NCBI GenBank assembly: GCA_008933995.1
Contig: WARS01000029.1
Coordinates: forward strand, 14,631,131-14,695,130
Direction: 5' to 3'
Length of the DNA: 64,000 bases
Source: Datnioides undecimradiatus
Taxonomy: Eukaryota > Chordata > Actinopteri > Lobotiformes > Datnioididae
The notes under the pieces were generated by a model. That model saw only the letters and a list, made by a program, of their open reading frames with translations, was not told the DNA's origin and ran no database searches. A program made the position numbers and the translations under genes. How positions within the stretch are numbered: the stretch's first letter is position 1; every line of letters starts with the position of its first letter. Shown here piece after piece: positions 11,236 through 26,030 of the stretch.

Positions 11236-14099
11236 CCTGCCTCCAGCCTCTGATCACACAGCCCCCCTCCTCCCATGTTCTCAATCCTCCCTCCCTCTTT
11301 TCATCCTCTCACTCCATCCTCTGCCTCTCTATCCATTGCTCCCTCACTCACCACTCTGTGTCCACTCCATCCTCATTCCCTGGTTATCACTCTCTCAGAC
11401 ACGTACTCCACCCTATCATGCCACCCATCGAAGTCCTGGCTTCTCCACTCCACTTACTCACTCTTCAGACGTGGCTGATCTCCATATTTGGGTTGTTGTG
11501 TTTTCAGAGAGAGCTGGAGACCAGACAGGAGGGAAAGAGAGAAGCGCAGGTCCTGTTTCCACATTTAACCTCCTGTCAATGGACAAAGAGTCCCACTGGC
11601 ACACTACATCTCAGACTCGCGGCCTTTAAGAGTGTGTGTATTGAAGAATGAGGCTAAAAGCAAGGACAGAGAAAGAGAGAAAGTTTCCATGCTGTAATCA
11701 CACTGTCATAATATTTGAACCTTAAAGCTGAAGATGTTGCCCTTCCCAAGTCCACTGTTATTTCAAAGAGACTTAAAGTAGTTAAACAATGGACACACAC
11801 AGATAACTGTGGATTATTTGAACTGGGTAATATTTTTTCAGGGATTAGTTTGTGTTACCTAACTGTAATACTCTGCAGAATAGTGTGATGGTGCAAATCC
11901 TTTGGCAAATTTGTGCCTCTATCATCATATCACTGAGCTGTTTTGGTTTTATGGCTCTGTGATGTCATTCAGACAGCTCCTGTATGGTTATTCCAAATGT
12001 CACTGTCTGAGCAAGCAAAAAAAGTGTCATAAGTTGTGCAAAGTGATGAAACACCTTGTGTAACTTGAGCTCTTGGGTTCTGTGCACCTGATATTTGGTG
12101 AGTGAGGGATGGAACCAGTCTGAGAACAATGTGAACAATGGAGACCAGTGTCCACCACTGTAAAAGAAAGAATCTATTGATATGAGTGTATGTGCAACCA
12201 AACTTGTGTGTACAGTTTGTAAAGTTCATAAAGTTGGTTAGTAGCAAGTTTTAAACTAAGGCTTTTATAAATAAAATAGTAATGCCTATAGCAAAGAGAA
12301 AATGAGTAGCTCTAGTTAAAAGCCATTAATGTAAACAGCAAGTTACTGTAGCATCACAAGCTGCAGCATAACTTCCAAAATATCAATTTAGGGGACTGAA
12401 AACTAAATATAAAAACTAACTAAAAAAGACAAATGCAAAAGATATATGACTATGTTGTATTCATAAATGCAAATATGGAAAATGTCAGTATTAGCGTTTG
12501 GTGTCTTGGCAACTGCATTTGTCTGTCCAAGTTAAAGGACATCAGATCGTTTTAGAGAACTGTGTGATAAATTTAGAGAAATGAAACCTGAGTCTGAAAT
12601 TAGGTTTTTCTTTACCTGTGTCAGGTCACAGAAAACTCCTTTCTTTCCTCTCCAACAGCTATGAAGGGTGCATTAAACACTGAGTCAAAGTACAAAGATA
12701 TGTAGATATCATATAACCGTTGTCTCTGACTCCTTTTAACTTAATAGATAATATTCATTGATATAAAACACCCATCTGCCATGGCAATTTGTAACAACAT
12801 TTACTTAGTATTTGGCACATGCTAATTTCTTTCCCTGAATGTAACAATAAACTGCAGCTTTAGCCATCAGACCCTGCTGAAAGAGGTAGTTTCAACCAGT
12901 GTCACACTTCCTAACATCAGCTCCTTTTACACAAGTAGACATCTGCTTTTTTAGTCAACCACTATTTTTTAGAATATTTTAATTTGTTCCTTTTTCTTTT
13001 CCATTCCTAATTCCTAATTCATTCATAATCATGTCTGCAGGTCACAATATTTCAGGGTCCAAATTCAGCTGCAGCTTCTATCTGTTACATAACCACTGAA
13101 ACTATATTTGCAGTCAGGAATGTGGTATTGGACAGTATATTATACTATTAAACACCTACAATAAATCCATATTGTTGGCATTCTATGACAGAGAAGATTA
13201 TAGACTTAACTGCTACTGATCTAAAGACCATATTACATCAGTTATTAGCAGTGGAATGTGCTCCTTTTGCCCAATCCACCTCACTGGTTTGATCCATCAT
13301 AAAACATCAGCCTTTGATTTAAAGCATCAGCCCTTTTTGTCCTCAAAACACTCAACAAACAAAAAAAACAGGATGCATTTAAAAGCCAATATACTAAAGA
13401 AATCTTTCAATCAGGAGAAAAATGTGTTGACAGCCTAAAGCAAAAACCCTGCTGAAAGTCTGCAAATGTGATCCACAACCAGACTCTGCCACCTTCTGCA
13501 GAGCAGGAACGGGGTAAAACAAAGTTGGGTGAAAAGAAAAATATCACATAAAATATCCAGCTACACTTTTCTGGTAAGAGGTGATCTGTAGAGAACAACT
13601 TTGTCCCTAATCAACAGTTACTTGGTGTCTGGCAGCATTTCAAGGTGACTGCAGCTTTAACAACAATGTTAACTGAGAAGCTCGGGCTTTGCATTGCTGC
13701 TGCTTGACAGTTGGAAGCTGTTGTGGCTTCCCCATGTTTCACAAGCCAAACAGGATCAACGGCTTCAAGGTGATGCGATCAACAAATAATAAAGAGTAGT
13801 ATGCAACTTTGGAAGGATTACTTTAGACTTGTTGTAACTGTTAGCTTGATGAGGCTCATCATATTGGTAATATGGAAAAATTAACTCAAGTGCAGCATTG
13901 ATTGTTTTGCCTTTCTTGATATTAGTTTGCAGGACCAGTAATAAATCAGATTTATGATTTGGATGAAGTTAGCTGGAGAAGATTCATGTCAGACTTTTTG
14001 CTGCCTGTTCTTGCTGCATCTTTTGTGACAGCAACTAAACTGAAATTCGGATGGAAGACGATGCGTCTACAGCTACATTAAAGGCTGTGTAAGGCTGTA

Positions 14100-14245
14100 C
14101 TTATGCAATTTTTAGACTTAATGCTAATGTCAGCATGCAAACATTCACAACTCGCAGTGACAGTAACATGGTGACATTTAGCAGCATCACTGTCTTAGTT
14201 TGGCATATTAGCATGCCAACATTAGCTAATTAGCACTTAGGACAA
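14100..14245 (-). repeat. Percomorph interspersed repeat fragment (TTAGCATGCTAA-rich)
   Basis: Reverse complement carries AGTGCTAATTAGCTAATGTT, GGCATGCTAATATGCC and CACCATGTTACTGTCAC, the typical words of a very abundant percomorph repeat. The copies near 18490-18735 and 25800-26030 appear to be the same family. Confidence 0.55.
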
Positions 14246-17200
14246 AAAAACAGTTGATGAACAGTTGTTGCTAGGTTGAAAGTTAAGGAATCACCATAGT
14301 TATTGGTATTAAACCCTCAAGGGACCTTGTGTATCTATAGCAAAGGTTAGGGAAATCCACCCAATATTTGTTATGATATGATAAACCAAAGATGTCAACC
14401 TTGGGCTGCAGGAATATTCAGGGGATCAGCAAAACCATTAAAATTAGATGCTGGGAGACTACAGTCTTAACCAAATAGTACTATATTGACTGCATGTCCA
14501 AGTTTAACATTGACTGACTTTTTAATTGTTTATTTTAGAGCAACCATGGCATTAAAACATGAGCAAAAGTGAATAAACCTGAACCTTATTTTATAGCATG
14601 GAAATTAAATAATGGATTTCCTATTTCTAAAGTCCTTTCCAGTAGGAGTCTATTAAATCTGTTGCCTCTGTAGGCACCCTTTCTGTCCTTAATGTGTAAG
14701 CACTGGCAGCAGTCTTCTGCTCTGATTTGTGAAGCTGTATGAATGTCGCCATGTTCCACCCAGCCTCTCAGTGAGTAATTCAAGAGTGTAATTTAGTGCT
14801 TTCAATATCCTCTCCCAATGTCCCAACTATGATTTTTCTTGCTGTTGCTCAACCACAGAAATGCTGCAGACGGGCTCAGACTAAACACGAGGATATTTTG
14901 CAAATGCAAGTTCAGTAGCCAATGAAGGTGTATGTTTTGGAATTATGGTTGAAAAGAGGACATATTGGAGGAGAACGAGGAGAGCAGTGGAGAGGGAAGA
15001 CTCTGAATGCAAACTGAAAGGCCTCTCCTGTATGCATGCATGTGATCTCTTTTGGCCTCAGGGTGGAAACATACCTCATGAGTCACCTAGACAGGACACC
15101 ACCTGGACTACAGTGACACACACGTACTACAAACAGAGTGAAGTCTGTGTAACATTTTTTCTGTACATGTAGAAACAAGGTTTCCTGTATGATGATGAGC
15201 CTAGCTTCTGTGCTGCTGCCTGCAATGACGTCATAACCACCAGCTCACTCACACATACACACACCTCCTCTTCAGGCAGTTCACAGATGTCTGGATCATA
15301 GTTAACCAATCAGAAGTGGGTTTGCGTGTCTGAACTAGGCTCTGCTTTGGGGAAAGTACAGCACATTATTGTTGGTTTTACTGATAAAGATGAAATTGCA
15401 AACACGCACATATAGTTACATCATGTGACGTCAGTTCTCAATGTGACACTGCAGAGTCGACTCATTCACTATTTCACTTTCTTCTCAACATCACAGCATC
15501 AGAAAATGTTCATCTCTGTTTCTGCAATGAGCCAAGTAACTGGAAGAATGACTCTCAGTCAAGTCTGACTGGTTTTGGTTTTTTGATTTGTCCCAATTAT
15601 TTCCACCACATCTACAAAGTACTTCCACAGCTCCATAAGTCTATAATCAGTGCACAATAAGTCAGTGTGCTGACGCAGAATTGTTGTCAGCCACCTGGAG
15701 ACAGAAACCTGCAGCTCAGGTTTTCATGGTGAGAATTAAATCAGAGATCATGAACAGCAATCTGACTGCTCAGGCATGAAGTGGTGAGATCAGGGAGTGC
15801 GACACATTTTGCTGCATGCTACATATCTAAACTGACTTTGTCTGAATATGATAAATACACAATCAAATAATAAATCAATAAACTTGAAACTTTAGATCAG
15901 GATACTTGGTCTTAGATATACAGTCATGTCTACTCATGTAACAGTTACCCAATAATTCTGATTAATGAAAATGTTTTTACACAACACTTGATGATCCCAC
16001 TTCTGATTGTGCAACAATTTCTTTGATAGAAAACAAGTGAGGACATTCATGGCACATTAAATACCTGCTCAGAACAGACTAAGACAGAGACAGGCAGAGA
16101 TGACACAGAGACTGATAAGGAAATCAGATTGTAATTTGTATTTTCACAATATAGATTAATCATTAAATTACAGTTTGCTTGGAAAGGCCTTACTTAATCT
16201 CTATTCTCCATTTTCATCAACCAGAAGGTAAAAAAAAACAGCTTGCCAAGAAAGACTGGGGCTTCTACATATATTTTATTAAGAATAAACAATAAAACAA
16301 TTAAACTATTTTAATAGCAATAACAGTTTGCACTGTCTATCAATCAAATTATTTAGATGTAATTTTCCATTTGAAAGTTAGTAGACTAATTTATTGCCTT
16401 GTTAAGTTTGACCCTTGATTTAACAATCTAAACTCAAGGCCAACTTACTCGCTTGTTCTGGAGCTTTTGACCATGTGTATTAAAGTCAGCACAGTTTAAT
16501 GTGCTGATAAAGAACATGTGGTATTATTAAAAGCTTGTTTTGTCAGCTTATGTTTCCAGGAAGCTCACCACACTTAAGGGCTTTGGATCATATTACATGC
16601 CGTTTGCTGATGAAGACCATGTGATATGGTCAAAAGCTCCTGAACAAGCTTAAAGATGGACTTTGAGCTTGTATTGTTTTATTTATCCGGGGTAATGTCC
16701 AGGAGCAGACTCCAACCAAATTTTAGGTAAAAATCAAATGTCTCTGTGATGTCACTATTAAAACATGTGTCATTTGTGCATAATTGCATGAAGTCAACTT
16801 CTCTTCACATCATTTAAATTTTCAAATTCCCAGACTTATTACAGAGCACATGACCTAAGTGTCCTCAATGGTACAGTCCTAAAATTAACTGCTGCCGACA
16901 GAGGCAGAGACATAATTATAGTACACTAACACATATGAAAGGAAAGTTGGTTTTATAGTCACAAACAAAAGGAAAGAGATAGAGAAAGTCAGGATGGGTA
17001 CAGACTGAGATAGTTATGACATCATGTTGACTTGGTGGTGACACACCAGCTGCTGTAGCCTCCAGTTCACCAGAGCAGCCTGCTCCTCAGCACTGACCTT
17101 ATAAGGACAACATCCCTCTTTCTCATTTACTATCTGACTGACTGACAAGCTAAGTGACAAGGAGAGTGTTTCGGGAGAGGATGGAGGACACTGAAGCATT

Positions 17201-17516
17201 CAGCAGATTCAACCTCAGATGATCTGCAGTCCCAGAAAAGTTGCGTTCATTATCACCACTCCACACTTCTTCCCAGTTCATGACGCCTCTCATTTTCTTC
17301 CTGTTTCCTCCAACATTTTAATTCCTGACACTCTTCCCCTGTCCATGCTTTTCATCTCTCTCATTACCTTGTTTTCCTGTGTGACCGTGTGTTCACCTCC
17401 TGTTAAGTCAGCATGGCTTGCACACATGCACACGTGAACACACACTCATATACACGCACACATCTGGCTGTAGCTGGATTTCACCACTTTGTTGGGAGTA
17501 AAGGAAGGCAAGCTTT

Positions 17517-17534
17517 TGTGTGTGTGTGTGTGTG
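17517..17534. repeat. Short (TG)n tract
   Basis: About 18 bp of TG repeat next to a GC-richer, coding-like block. Confidence 0.85.
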
Positions 17535-18489
17535 AGTGGGAGTGACTGAAGCAGTCAGGGTGAGAGAGGATGAGGACGGGCCCGGCCTCCTGCTCCAGAG
17601 TCAGAGCGAGGAAAGCCCTCCCACAGGAAACCAGCACTCCACTCCACATGGCCTTTTAAGGTAAAAAACTCCCCAAAACTCTTCTCACTAGGGAATAGAG
17701 CAAAGATATAGTCACATTTAAAGCTACAGAGAGAGCAGGAAAAGGCAGGGTGGAAGCCTGTGCATGTGGAAAGACTTTATAAAAAGTTAAACAGAACAAA
17801 ACTTTAAATCAGAGACAAAACTTGGAAGGAGGAATGTCTCCCTCAGCATTTGTTTCTCTTTGTAAATGAATTATGCATTGAAAGTGCAGCCATTTTTGTG
17901 CCACATTTTCATCGCACACATTTTCATAACATTTAACTATCAGAGCCTTTATGACAGAGGGCATACATTAGCTCCAGTCATGACTGTATCTTTATGGCAA
18001 AGAGGCAGGGTGACCTGCTGCACAAGGATGAGAAACATTCACATCGTCTGTGCCTGAGTCATATTAAGTGGGGAGGAGTGTGGGAAATAGACCCCATGCG
18101 TTTCTTCCACATGGGAAAATTATCTGCAGTTTAAAGGAACTGTAAACAAAACATGCATGCACCAAAGTCAGTCATTATGGGGAAATTGTGGTGTATCATC
18201 AAGAGACTACGTTCCTCACTTTATTATCTCTTTTGGTCCATTAAGGCAAAAAAAAATTACTTGACATCAGCAGTAGTGAGTATGTGTGTATATTGTTCAT
18301 TCATTTGCCAAAGCTATCAGAGTGTCTCCAGAAGATGTAAATTATGTACAAACATTCATGTGTGATGCCAGGAAGGTTAAAATATCTGCCATGTCTTGGC
18401 ACAAAGCCAAAGAAAAGTTTTAATTCAAGATTTAGATTTCAAAACTTTTCACCATACTGGTAGCATTGCTTTAAAGATGGCAGAGTGAG

Positions 18490-18735
18490 ACTGTGGCCAA
18501 GACTAAAATATATCTCAACAACAATAAAATTGATTGCCGTGATATTTGGTGCAGACATTCATGTTTCCTTCAAGGTAAATAGTAATCAACTTTGTGATCC
18601 CCTAAACAAAAGTGGTGAACATGTCAAACATAATACCAACTAATTAGGATATTAGCACAGCCATGTGAGCATGTCAGCATTTTCATTGGCATTCAGCTTA
18701 AGTAGAGTCCCACAAAGCTCCTAACATACCAATAG
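18490..18735 (+). repeat. Percomorph interspersed repeat copy
   Basis: Contains ATATATCTCAACAACAAT, ATTTGGTGCAGACATTCATG, TTTGTGATCCCCTAAAC and GTGAGCATGTCAGCATTTTC in the order found in an abundant percomorph repeat (typical form: GAAATTTGGTACAGACATTC, then GGTGATCCCCTGAC). It is diverged and non-coding. Confidence 0.65.
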
Positions 18736-20689
18736 ATACTTGGGCCGCATTCAGTGTTTGCACGTGATAGTTGGGACCAAAGAGAAAATAATTAGCACTG
18801 TGATACTTTTCCAGAGTAATAAAATCCTTTGCCAGAGCATTATAAACCTCTGTGCAGTGTTTTTGTGCCCAAAAACCGTCAAATTCACAGATCTATAACT
18901 TCAACTGGACTTGGATGCATTAGTCTGAATGCCTACTTGGTCATGTTGAGCTGTATAAGGATGTAGCTCTTTCTGTTAAACTAATAAACTGCAGACTCTG
19001 AGCTAGGTTAGATATGCAGGTAGATTAGTGATACGGATGTCTGAAAGCCATTCACACTTTCCTGACTGTAATCAGGTTATAATTTGCAGGTTGACATAAA
19101 GAAAAAAGCAAGAGATTAAAGTTTGTAACCTCTGTAAATATTTGAATCCCATGTAAAAAAGACATTCAAAATGTGAATGTGTGTCCTTGCTGTAGTGTTT
19201 CCTCATCTTGCCTCCTGTTATCTGGCATAACATTTGCCTCCTTGACATTGCCCACAGAGGATGTGTAAATAAAGATCTATGTGGTTGAATGGCTGTAATG
19301 AGGGCCTGTCTCGTACCAGTCGTTTAGTGTGTTTATCACCTCATCACACTCATTCATGAGCAAGGGGCAACAGGGAGAGAAGAAAGAGGAGGGGGAATGC
19401 ACAGCAGACCTTTTCTGGCATCAGAAACTGAAAATGCATAATGTGAAAATTGAATGTGTAATTTTTATAATAAGGGTACAAAATGCATGTTTAGACTAAC
19501 AACTTAATGCACAAATGATTATTTAATGTAAGATGTTCTGTATAATGAATTTCTGTTGCTACCCATTAAAAAATAATCAAATCACTATCAGTTTATATAA
19601 TAATGAATGTTGACTAATAGTTACTTCTTTCATTAATATGCTCCCAGATAAGGTAGGCTGCAGTAAAAGAGACATTCAGATTTGATCAGCAGATGAAAAA
19701 TTATCAAACAGGTTGTCAGATTCTCACCACTGAACATTGCTGGTAAAAATCCTGCACATTTGTTGTAATATAACCTTGTAAAATATGGCTAATATGTTAG
19801 CAAACTATTTACTGTTTATATATCCAGCAGAGCAGGAGCAACAGAGCAACATCACCAGTAACATTCATTTAGTGTCTGTTTTGTTCTCCAGTGTAATCCT
19901 CCTTTCAGCTGTGTTTTGGTCTCCTCCTGCTACATGCTCTACTGAGAGCTGAGGGTAAGCCAGAGAGTAAAATTGTGGGTCGTTAAAACCAAAACAATTA
20001 GGTAAAACAGGTTGTAAAGCTCTGTTGAGCTGAGGGGAACTGCAGAGTTGGGTAATAATTCTCTGCAGGTTTGTCACTTCAAGTGACCCCTCTCATGTCA
20101 CACATAGTCACTGGACTCATTGTTCATATAAAAACATTGACAGCTATATAAGTAAATTACATAGTGCAGACTCCATAAGACTGTGCGTATATAAATGTGC
20201 TTTTCTTCTTTGTATGCACACATTTAAGTACAGTCTGTAAAAATGGACCTCAGTATCCAAGGACAAAGCTGTTAGCATTTTAACAAAGCCACATTGAAAA
20301 GGTTATCTAAGTGCCACACTTAAGAGCCCATGCAGGAAGAATGTATGATGTTATTCCACAGCCATTCTGCTGCTAGCTGATAGCTGCCAGCATAACCCAG
20401 CCTTGTGAACCATTAATGCACTGCCGCTGCCAACACAGTCATTAGAGGTCAAAGGTGACTGTACGAGTGATTAACACCCTTCCTGGATTATAAATTAAAT
20501 AAAAGGGAGTTGAGGTGGTGAGCACAGCACATGAAGACTGTGAGAATTGACCCAACTGAACGCTGCTGCTGGATCATACAAGAAATAGATCAAATCAAAC
20601 AGCTGCTTCACATTTACGTTTTGAATCAAGCTCCTTATCCAGATTCTAGTCTTACTGTAACTCCCTCTTGGCTGAACTTCATTCTATCT

Positions 20690-21060
20690 CAGCCCCAGCA
20701 CCTCATCCAAAACAGTGCTGCCTGTCTCGATTTTAACCTCCCCCAAAAGTCTCTCTTCTCACCCCCCTCCCGTGCTCCCTCCACTGGCTGCTCACACTGA
20801 AAGCCTTAAAATCGAGATACTAAAGGACACCCCCCCCCCCCCCATGTGCAGACAAGATCTGCCCTCCTCTATGTGCTACATAGGTTCCGTTTATGACTGC
20901 TTACTGCTTCCTGCATGCCCAGTCTGGCCTGAGCTTCCCACCCACCTCAGGACATGGCGGTCACTCCCTAACTTCTTTTGCAACCTGGTTATTCCTCTTC
21001 TTACTCCAACAGTGTCTCTCTTTGAAATCACCGCCACTCCACCGCCCTCCTTGGCGAACT
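20690..21060 (+). repeat. Decayed non-LTR retrotransposon (LINE) fragment
   Basis: The translation reads QHLIQNSAACLDFNLPQ, matching the LQLIQNSAARL motif at the C-terminal end of fish LINE reverse transcriptases. A frameshifted remnant of the following LHWLPV-type motif (PPLAAHTESLKIEIL) comes next. A run of 14 C residues (20830-20843) interrupts it. Frames are broken, so the copy is dead. Confidence 0.6.
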
Positions 21061-21285
21061 AATGTAATAACATGTAAATTTTTCACTTATGTAGTACCTC
21101 TGTGTCACATACCAATGTCACAGAAATATAGTCCCTGCACTCTGGTCACTGAGATCTGATAGTATTTAAACTTAGTTACCTTTAAATACCAACATTTTAA
21201 ATTAGCAAATTTCTGTAACTATATGTGTGTATGTGTATAATATATATGTATATGAACAATATGTTGGGTGGTGCTGCTGACCATA

Positions 21286-21303
21286 GTGTGTGTGTGTGTG
21301 TGT
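21286..21303. repeat. (GT)n microsatellite
   Basis: Short GT tract, paired at 140 bp distance with a CA tract (21442-21470) in opposite base orientation. Confidence 0.9.
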
Positions 21304-21440
21304 ATGGTGGCTGAGAACAGGTCTGTGTCCTTTTGCCTCGCCCACATACTGTTAAACATATGGCTTCGTTTAGAGACTAATGGAAGGGGGTCATTTGTCA
21401 TCAGCAGAATAAACAAACCAGGACACAGACACACACTTAA

Positions 21441-21441
<1 letters not shown>

Positions 21442-21470
<29 letters not shown>
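21442..21470. repeat. (CA)n microsatellite
   Basis: About 29 bp of CA repeat. Together with the GT tract at 21286-21303 it could form an imperfect inverted pair. Confidence 0.92.
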
Positions 21471-21473
<3 letters not shown>

Positions 21474-24416
21474 CAAAACACAGAGGCATCTTTTTAGATA
21501 TGAATATGTATTGTTTAATTGGCTGTTACAATGTATTGTCTGTATTGCACGTAATAATTTTTAAGCATTTTTAAACTTTTTCACTTTTTCAGTTTTAAAG
21601 TTTTACTTTGTCTCAATACACTTTTTCTACTTTTGCTGAGTCACACCCATTCTCCCTCTGTCCCCGGTACAAAATATCTGATGGTTTCCATTTGTATGGG
21701 TGTCCCTCTCCCCTTCCTTACCTCACCGCATGCTCACAAAATGTAGTCACTTTAATAAAAGCTTGTGAGCAGCTCCCTCTGCTGAGCCTGCAGAGCAACT
21801 GCAGATCCGAACAGACAATTTTGTTTTTAATTTAATTTTTTTTTCACTTCTCTTTCAGTATGTAGAAGATTACACTGCACCACGCTTTTAAAACATTTCT
21901 CAGTAGAAATATTTGTCTACTTCAGATCCTTTGTCTGAAGTTTATTTGTAGAAAAATAAAACAGTTCCAGTAAAAATCTCTGTAGCCAGGTGTTGCGTCC
22001 AGCTGTGGTTCAAACTGTTCAAACTGTGGAGGCAGTAGCAGAAAAAAACAACTTGGCTCTGATCAGTGGTCATTAGAAACACTGTTGCGTCAGTGTACAG
22101 ATCAAAGTATAATTGAACAACCTTCTGTGCTAGATCATGCAGATAGACATATTATTGCATAATGGCAAATGTTTCTTTCCTTTTCCAAATAGACAAATAA
22201 ACCGGTACACTGAGTCAATATTGTTACTACTTTATTTTTTTTAAAGCATAAAGCCACATACCATCATATTTATATTCACTTAATCTGTTGAAATTCTAGG
22301 TTTGTGGAAATACTGCGGAGAAGGAATAGTCATTTCTTTTTTTAAAGTTAAGTCTTTCAGCTTGCGACTGACTGTACTCCTAAATGTGCCAAGGTTAATG
22401 GATGTGTTTTAATAAACATATTTAGTTTTCGCTTCAGAGCCAAACCAAATACAGTTTATCCTGGTGTTAGTTAAAATGGCACACACTGTTCCTGTCTCTG
22501 CTGATTGTCTTTGCAGTTGTTCTGTAATCTTGTGTCCAAAAGGCTTTGTCTGTTGTTTTGGGTAGCTGTTGATGTCAAGACCTTGAGCCAGAGATGTCAA
22601 AAATGGGGGGTGTGAGCTTTGCCTTATATTTGCCTTAATATTCAGTGAGTCCTGTCAGTATGGGGAACAAAACAAACCATGAAGTTAAATTGTCTATTGA
22701 TGTCTCATATTTAAAAGCTTTCTCTAGGGGGAAGCATTGCATCGCATGTGGCCTGACTTCTTCTGCAAAACTCAGAAGCTTCAGCTGACCTCCTGTCTTC
22801 TCCTGAACTGTGACATTGCACCTGTGTGAGATTTTAAAGTCACAAATAGGATAAGAACACCCTTACAATCTTCTTTGTTAGCTGAAACAAGCCTGAAATG
22901 TACTTCGTGTACTTCCACATGGCCAAAAAAAAAAACCCAAACAAAACAAAACAAAAAAAAACAAGATTTTAAATCTCTCAAGAGATTTGTTTATAATGAG
23001 AAAACTTACTGATTTAACATTTTGGTTAAATCAACACTTATTCTATTTTTGGGACAACACGGTAGAGTCATGTTGAAATATTCTGAGACCAAAGGCATCA
23101 GATGCATCATTAAAGAGACAGAGAAGGATGGCAGCTTGCCTATCTGCTCATCTAAGATCTACGTCAACGCCTTGAATACAATGCACTCGTTATGAAGTGT
23201 GACACAGACTGGATATTGTGCGGTGCCTGGGCATGAAGAAAAAGAAGGCTGCGACCCTTTGTGAAGTGGGTCAGGTCTGTGAAGGGGTTAACAGTTGGCT
23301 ATGTCAGCAGAATGATGTGATTTGATAATTCCCATAGCCTATGGACCCTCAGAGAACCAAAGAAACCTGTTAAGGGGCTGCAGTTGCTCCAATTATCCCA
23401 TGATCCTTTGTCTGCCACTAAATACCAGACATTTGTAGGGTCAGATTGAATGTCATGTGTAGTGTTGGTTTGAATTAGCCCCAAATGCAACCAGAAACTC
23501 TCATGAAAACTTTTTAGTCAAGCATGAGCAAACCTCATGAGAACGTCACATCCTGCAAAACTAGAGAGGAGAAGCATGAACGTGAATGCTTGAATGCAAA
23601 GCAGAGAATCTACATGTGGACGAGTTCCCAGAACTGACAAGATCAGTTACAGCAGGGCAGCTAGAAAATAGTTTCTTTTTCATTTTTCTCAGACGTGTCT
23701 GAGTTTGCCATTCATGTTTCTCAATTTGGGAGAGTTAATTTGTAAATGCTTCCTCTGTGTTTAGATTCTGCTCATGTAGGATGTTAACATGTGTGACAGA
23801 ACATCTTTTGAAATGCTGAGGTGAAATTGATTTTACAGGAGAAAAAGCTTGGATTTCAGTCACCTTGTCGTCCAAAGTCAATATCCTAGAGTAACCTCTG
23901 CACAAATTACTAGAGGAGAAAAGGTTACATAAAGAGGAGTAAAACTTGTGCAGGTGTTCAATGTATAAATGTTCCTGACACTTTCATGTTGTTTTTAGAT
24001 GGGTTTCATTGCAAAACCTCTTAAAAACTAATTCAAAATGCTTAAAACCTTGGGGGTGACTTGGACAACCTGGGGGGACTCATGAGGGTGTTAGGTTACA
24101 CTTCCTTTTACTGAAAGAGCAGTTGCAACTCAACAGCCTCCATGTGAGTGTGTGCATCTGTGTGTATGTGTGCCCATTTGTGTGGATCTGTACTTGTGGG
24201 TGTGTAAACTCTGTGATGTCATGGCTCGGATCCGGGTGATCCTTTTCTGGCCAATCAGTGTGAAGCGGGAGGGTTCTGTCAGTGGATGATTAAAGGATGG
24301 GGGGGGGTTAAGCTCTACACTGGGCTGTAAAACATTGACCTGTGGGAGTAAGTTGATGTGACAGCACTGTCTGGAGTAGCATCTAAGACCAGGAACCTTT
24401 CTACAGCTGCAGATTT

Positions 24417-24434
24417 ATAGATAGATAGATAGAT
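24417..24434. repeat. Short (TAGA)n tract
   Basis: About four tandem TAGA units in intergenic DNA. Confidence 0.8.
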
Positions 24435-25799
24435 TTATACAGCTGAATGTGACCCAGGCAAGACATGAGAGGACCTGATGAGGATGTTACGTTATCACCT
24501 TAATGGCCGTCAGGTCATGTGCATCAAGATCAGGGACAGAGCTAAAGATCAAGAGAATTCACTGAGTTAATTATGTAATCCAGGACTGATTTTATGCATC
24601 TCTACTCACAATATGTTGCATAAATTCATTGGTTTTATACTCCCAGCATTTTAAAGATGGAATTCTATAACATTTGTACTCATTTATCATAAAATACTGT
24701 CTTACTGGTATCTGGTTTCTGACATGATTTACCTGCAGCACATGGTCCTAAAGTATCAGCACCCACTGGCTTCTTTTTGGAAGCCAGTTGCTCTCAGCAA
24801 GCGCACATTAGACGTTTCAAGAGTAAGAGCTATTTATGAGGCTTTTCTAGTCTGGCTCGTAGCAGTAGCAACAAGACAAGAAAGTATTTACAGGTTAAAG
24901 ACATTTGTTGCTAGTTTAGTGATGGTAGTGCCCCAATCATTACTCAGTAAATCTGTAAACTAGACCTCTACAAGGCATCTTATCTGAGTATTGACAGCAG
25001 GTTAAAGGGCTTTTAAGAGAGAAGTGCTTGAGATATTTATGGTTTTGATACATGAAAAGCGGCAGTGATTTGCTTTGCGCTTTGTTTCTGGTCTATATTG
25101 ACTTAAGATATCCAGAAAACATGTCAAGGGGTCAGTGAATAGCTTCAGCACCTTATCCTATGTTCCCTTAGGAAATATACACAGCAGATTTCTCAACTGG
25201 TGTCCATTTCATAGGCGACACAGCAAAGACTATTGAACACACATACACCGTACAGATCACCTGAACTTGGCATTATATAGACATTATATCCTTAATTTTA
25301 TGTTCAGAAAACAGTTGTAGACTGCGGAAGTACATGTCAGAGTGGTGTTTTCATTTTAAATAGCAAAACCTTTGCTTTAATTTACCTCATTTCCAGGTCA
25401 AATGGTGTCTTGTTTCTTCTTGAGCAATTATTGTTCCTCAAAATGACCTAAAACTGTCTCATTTTGTTCAGAATGAGCCCACAAAATACCTCTAACACAG
25501 TTTGAGTCATACAAATGATTGACTCCTTCTCATATTTAGAACCATTTTTGCACTTTCTCTACCACACACAGGTCTATAATAAGGCCTGTGGGAAGCATTT
25601 TCCCTTGTCAGCAAATAGAGGAAATTACTCAGTTCACAATTTGGCTTTTATTATCAGTGACATTCCAATGCAAACTCTTTTTAGCCACATTAGCAGCAAG
25701 AAAATCTCTGTCAGTGGGTTGGCAGTTCATCAGTTTAGGTCAGACAAAAATACTTCAGCTATTATCATTAAATTGGGTACAAACTTTCTTTATCCTGAC

Positions 25800-26030
25800 C
25801 GATCCATGAGGGTAAATTTGACTGACTTTGATGATTCCCAGACTTTTCCTCTCACATCACCATGAAGTTGACATCTGTGGGTTTGAATAAGAAGTCTCAG
25901 AATGTTCTGTGCAGTAAAATTTGTTACCGGCATTCACGTTCCCATCAGTGTGCATTGTAATAATCTTGATTGATCCCCTGACATTTCATCCAGCACCATG
26001 GTCAGGTCATCATTCATTTGTCCTTTACAC
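25800..26030 (+). repeat. Percomorph interspersed repeat copy
   Basis: Contains GCATTCACGTTCCCATCAG, TTGATTGATCCCCTGACATT and TCATCCAGCACCATGGTCAG, the middle part of the repeat also seen at 18490-18735. It lies a few hundred bases upstream of the ADAM10-like start codon. Confidence 0.6.

Noticed and set aside
20531-20800. 89-aa open frame as a host gene
   Set aside because: The QHLIQNSAACL segment belongs to a LINE reverse transcriptase end, and the frame breaks straight after it. It is a dead retrotransposon piece.
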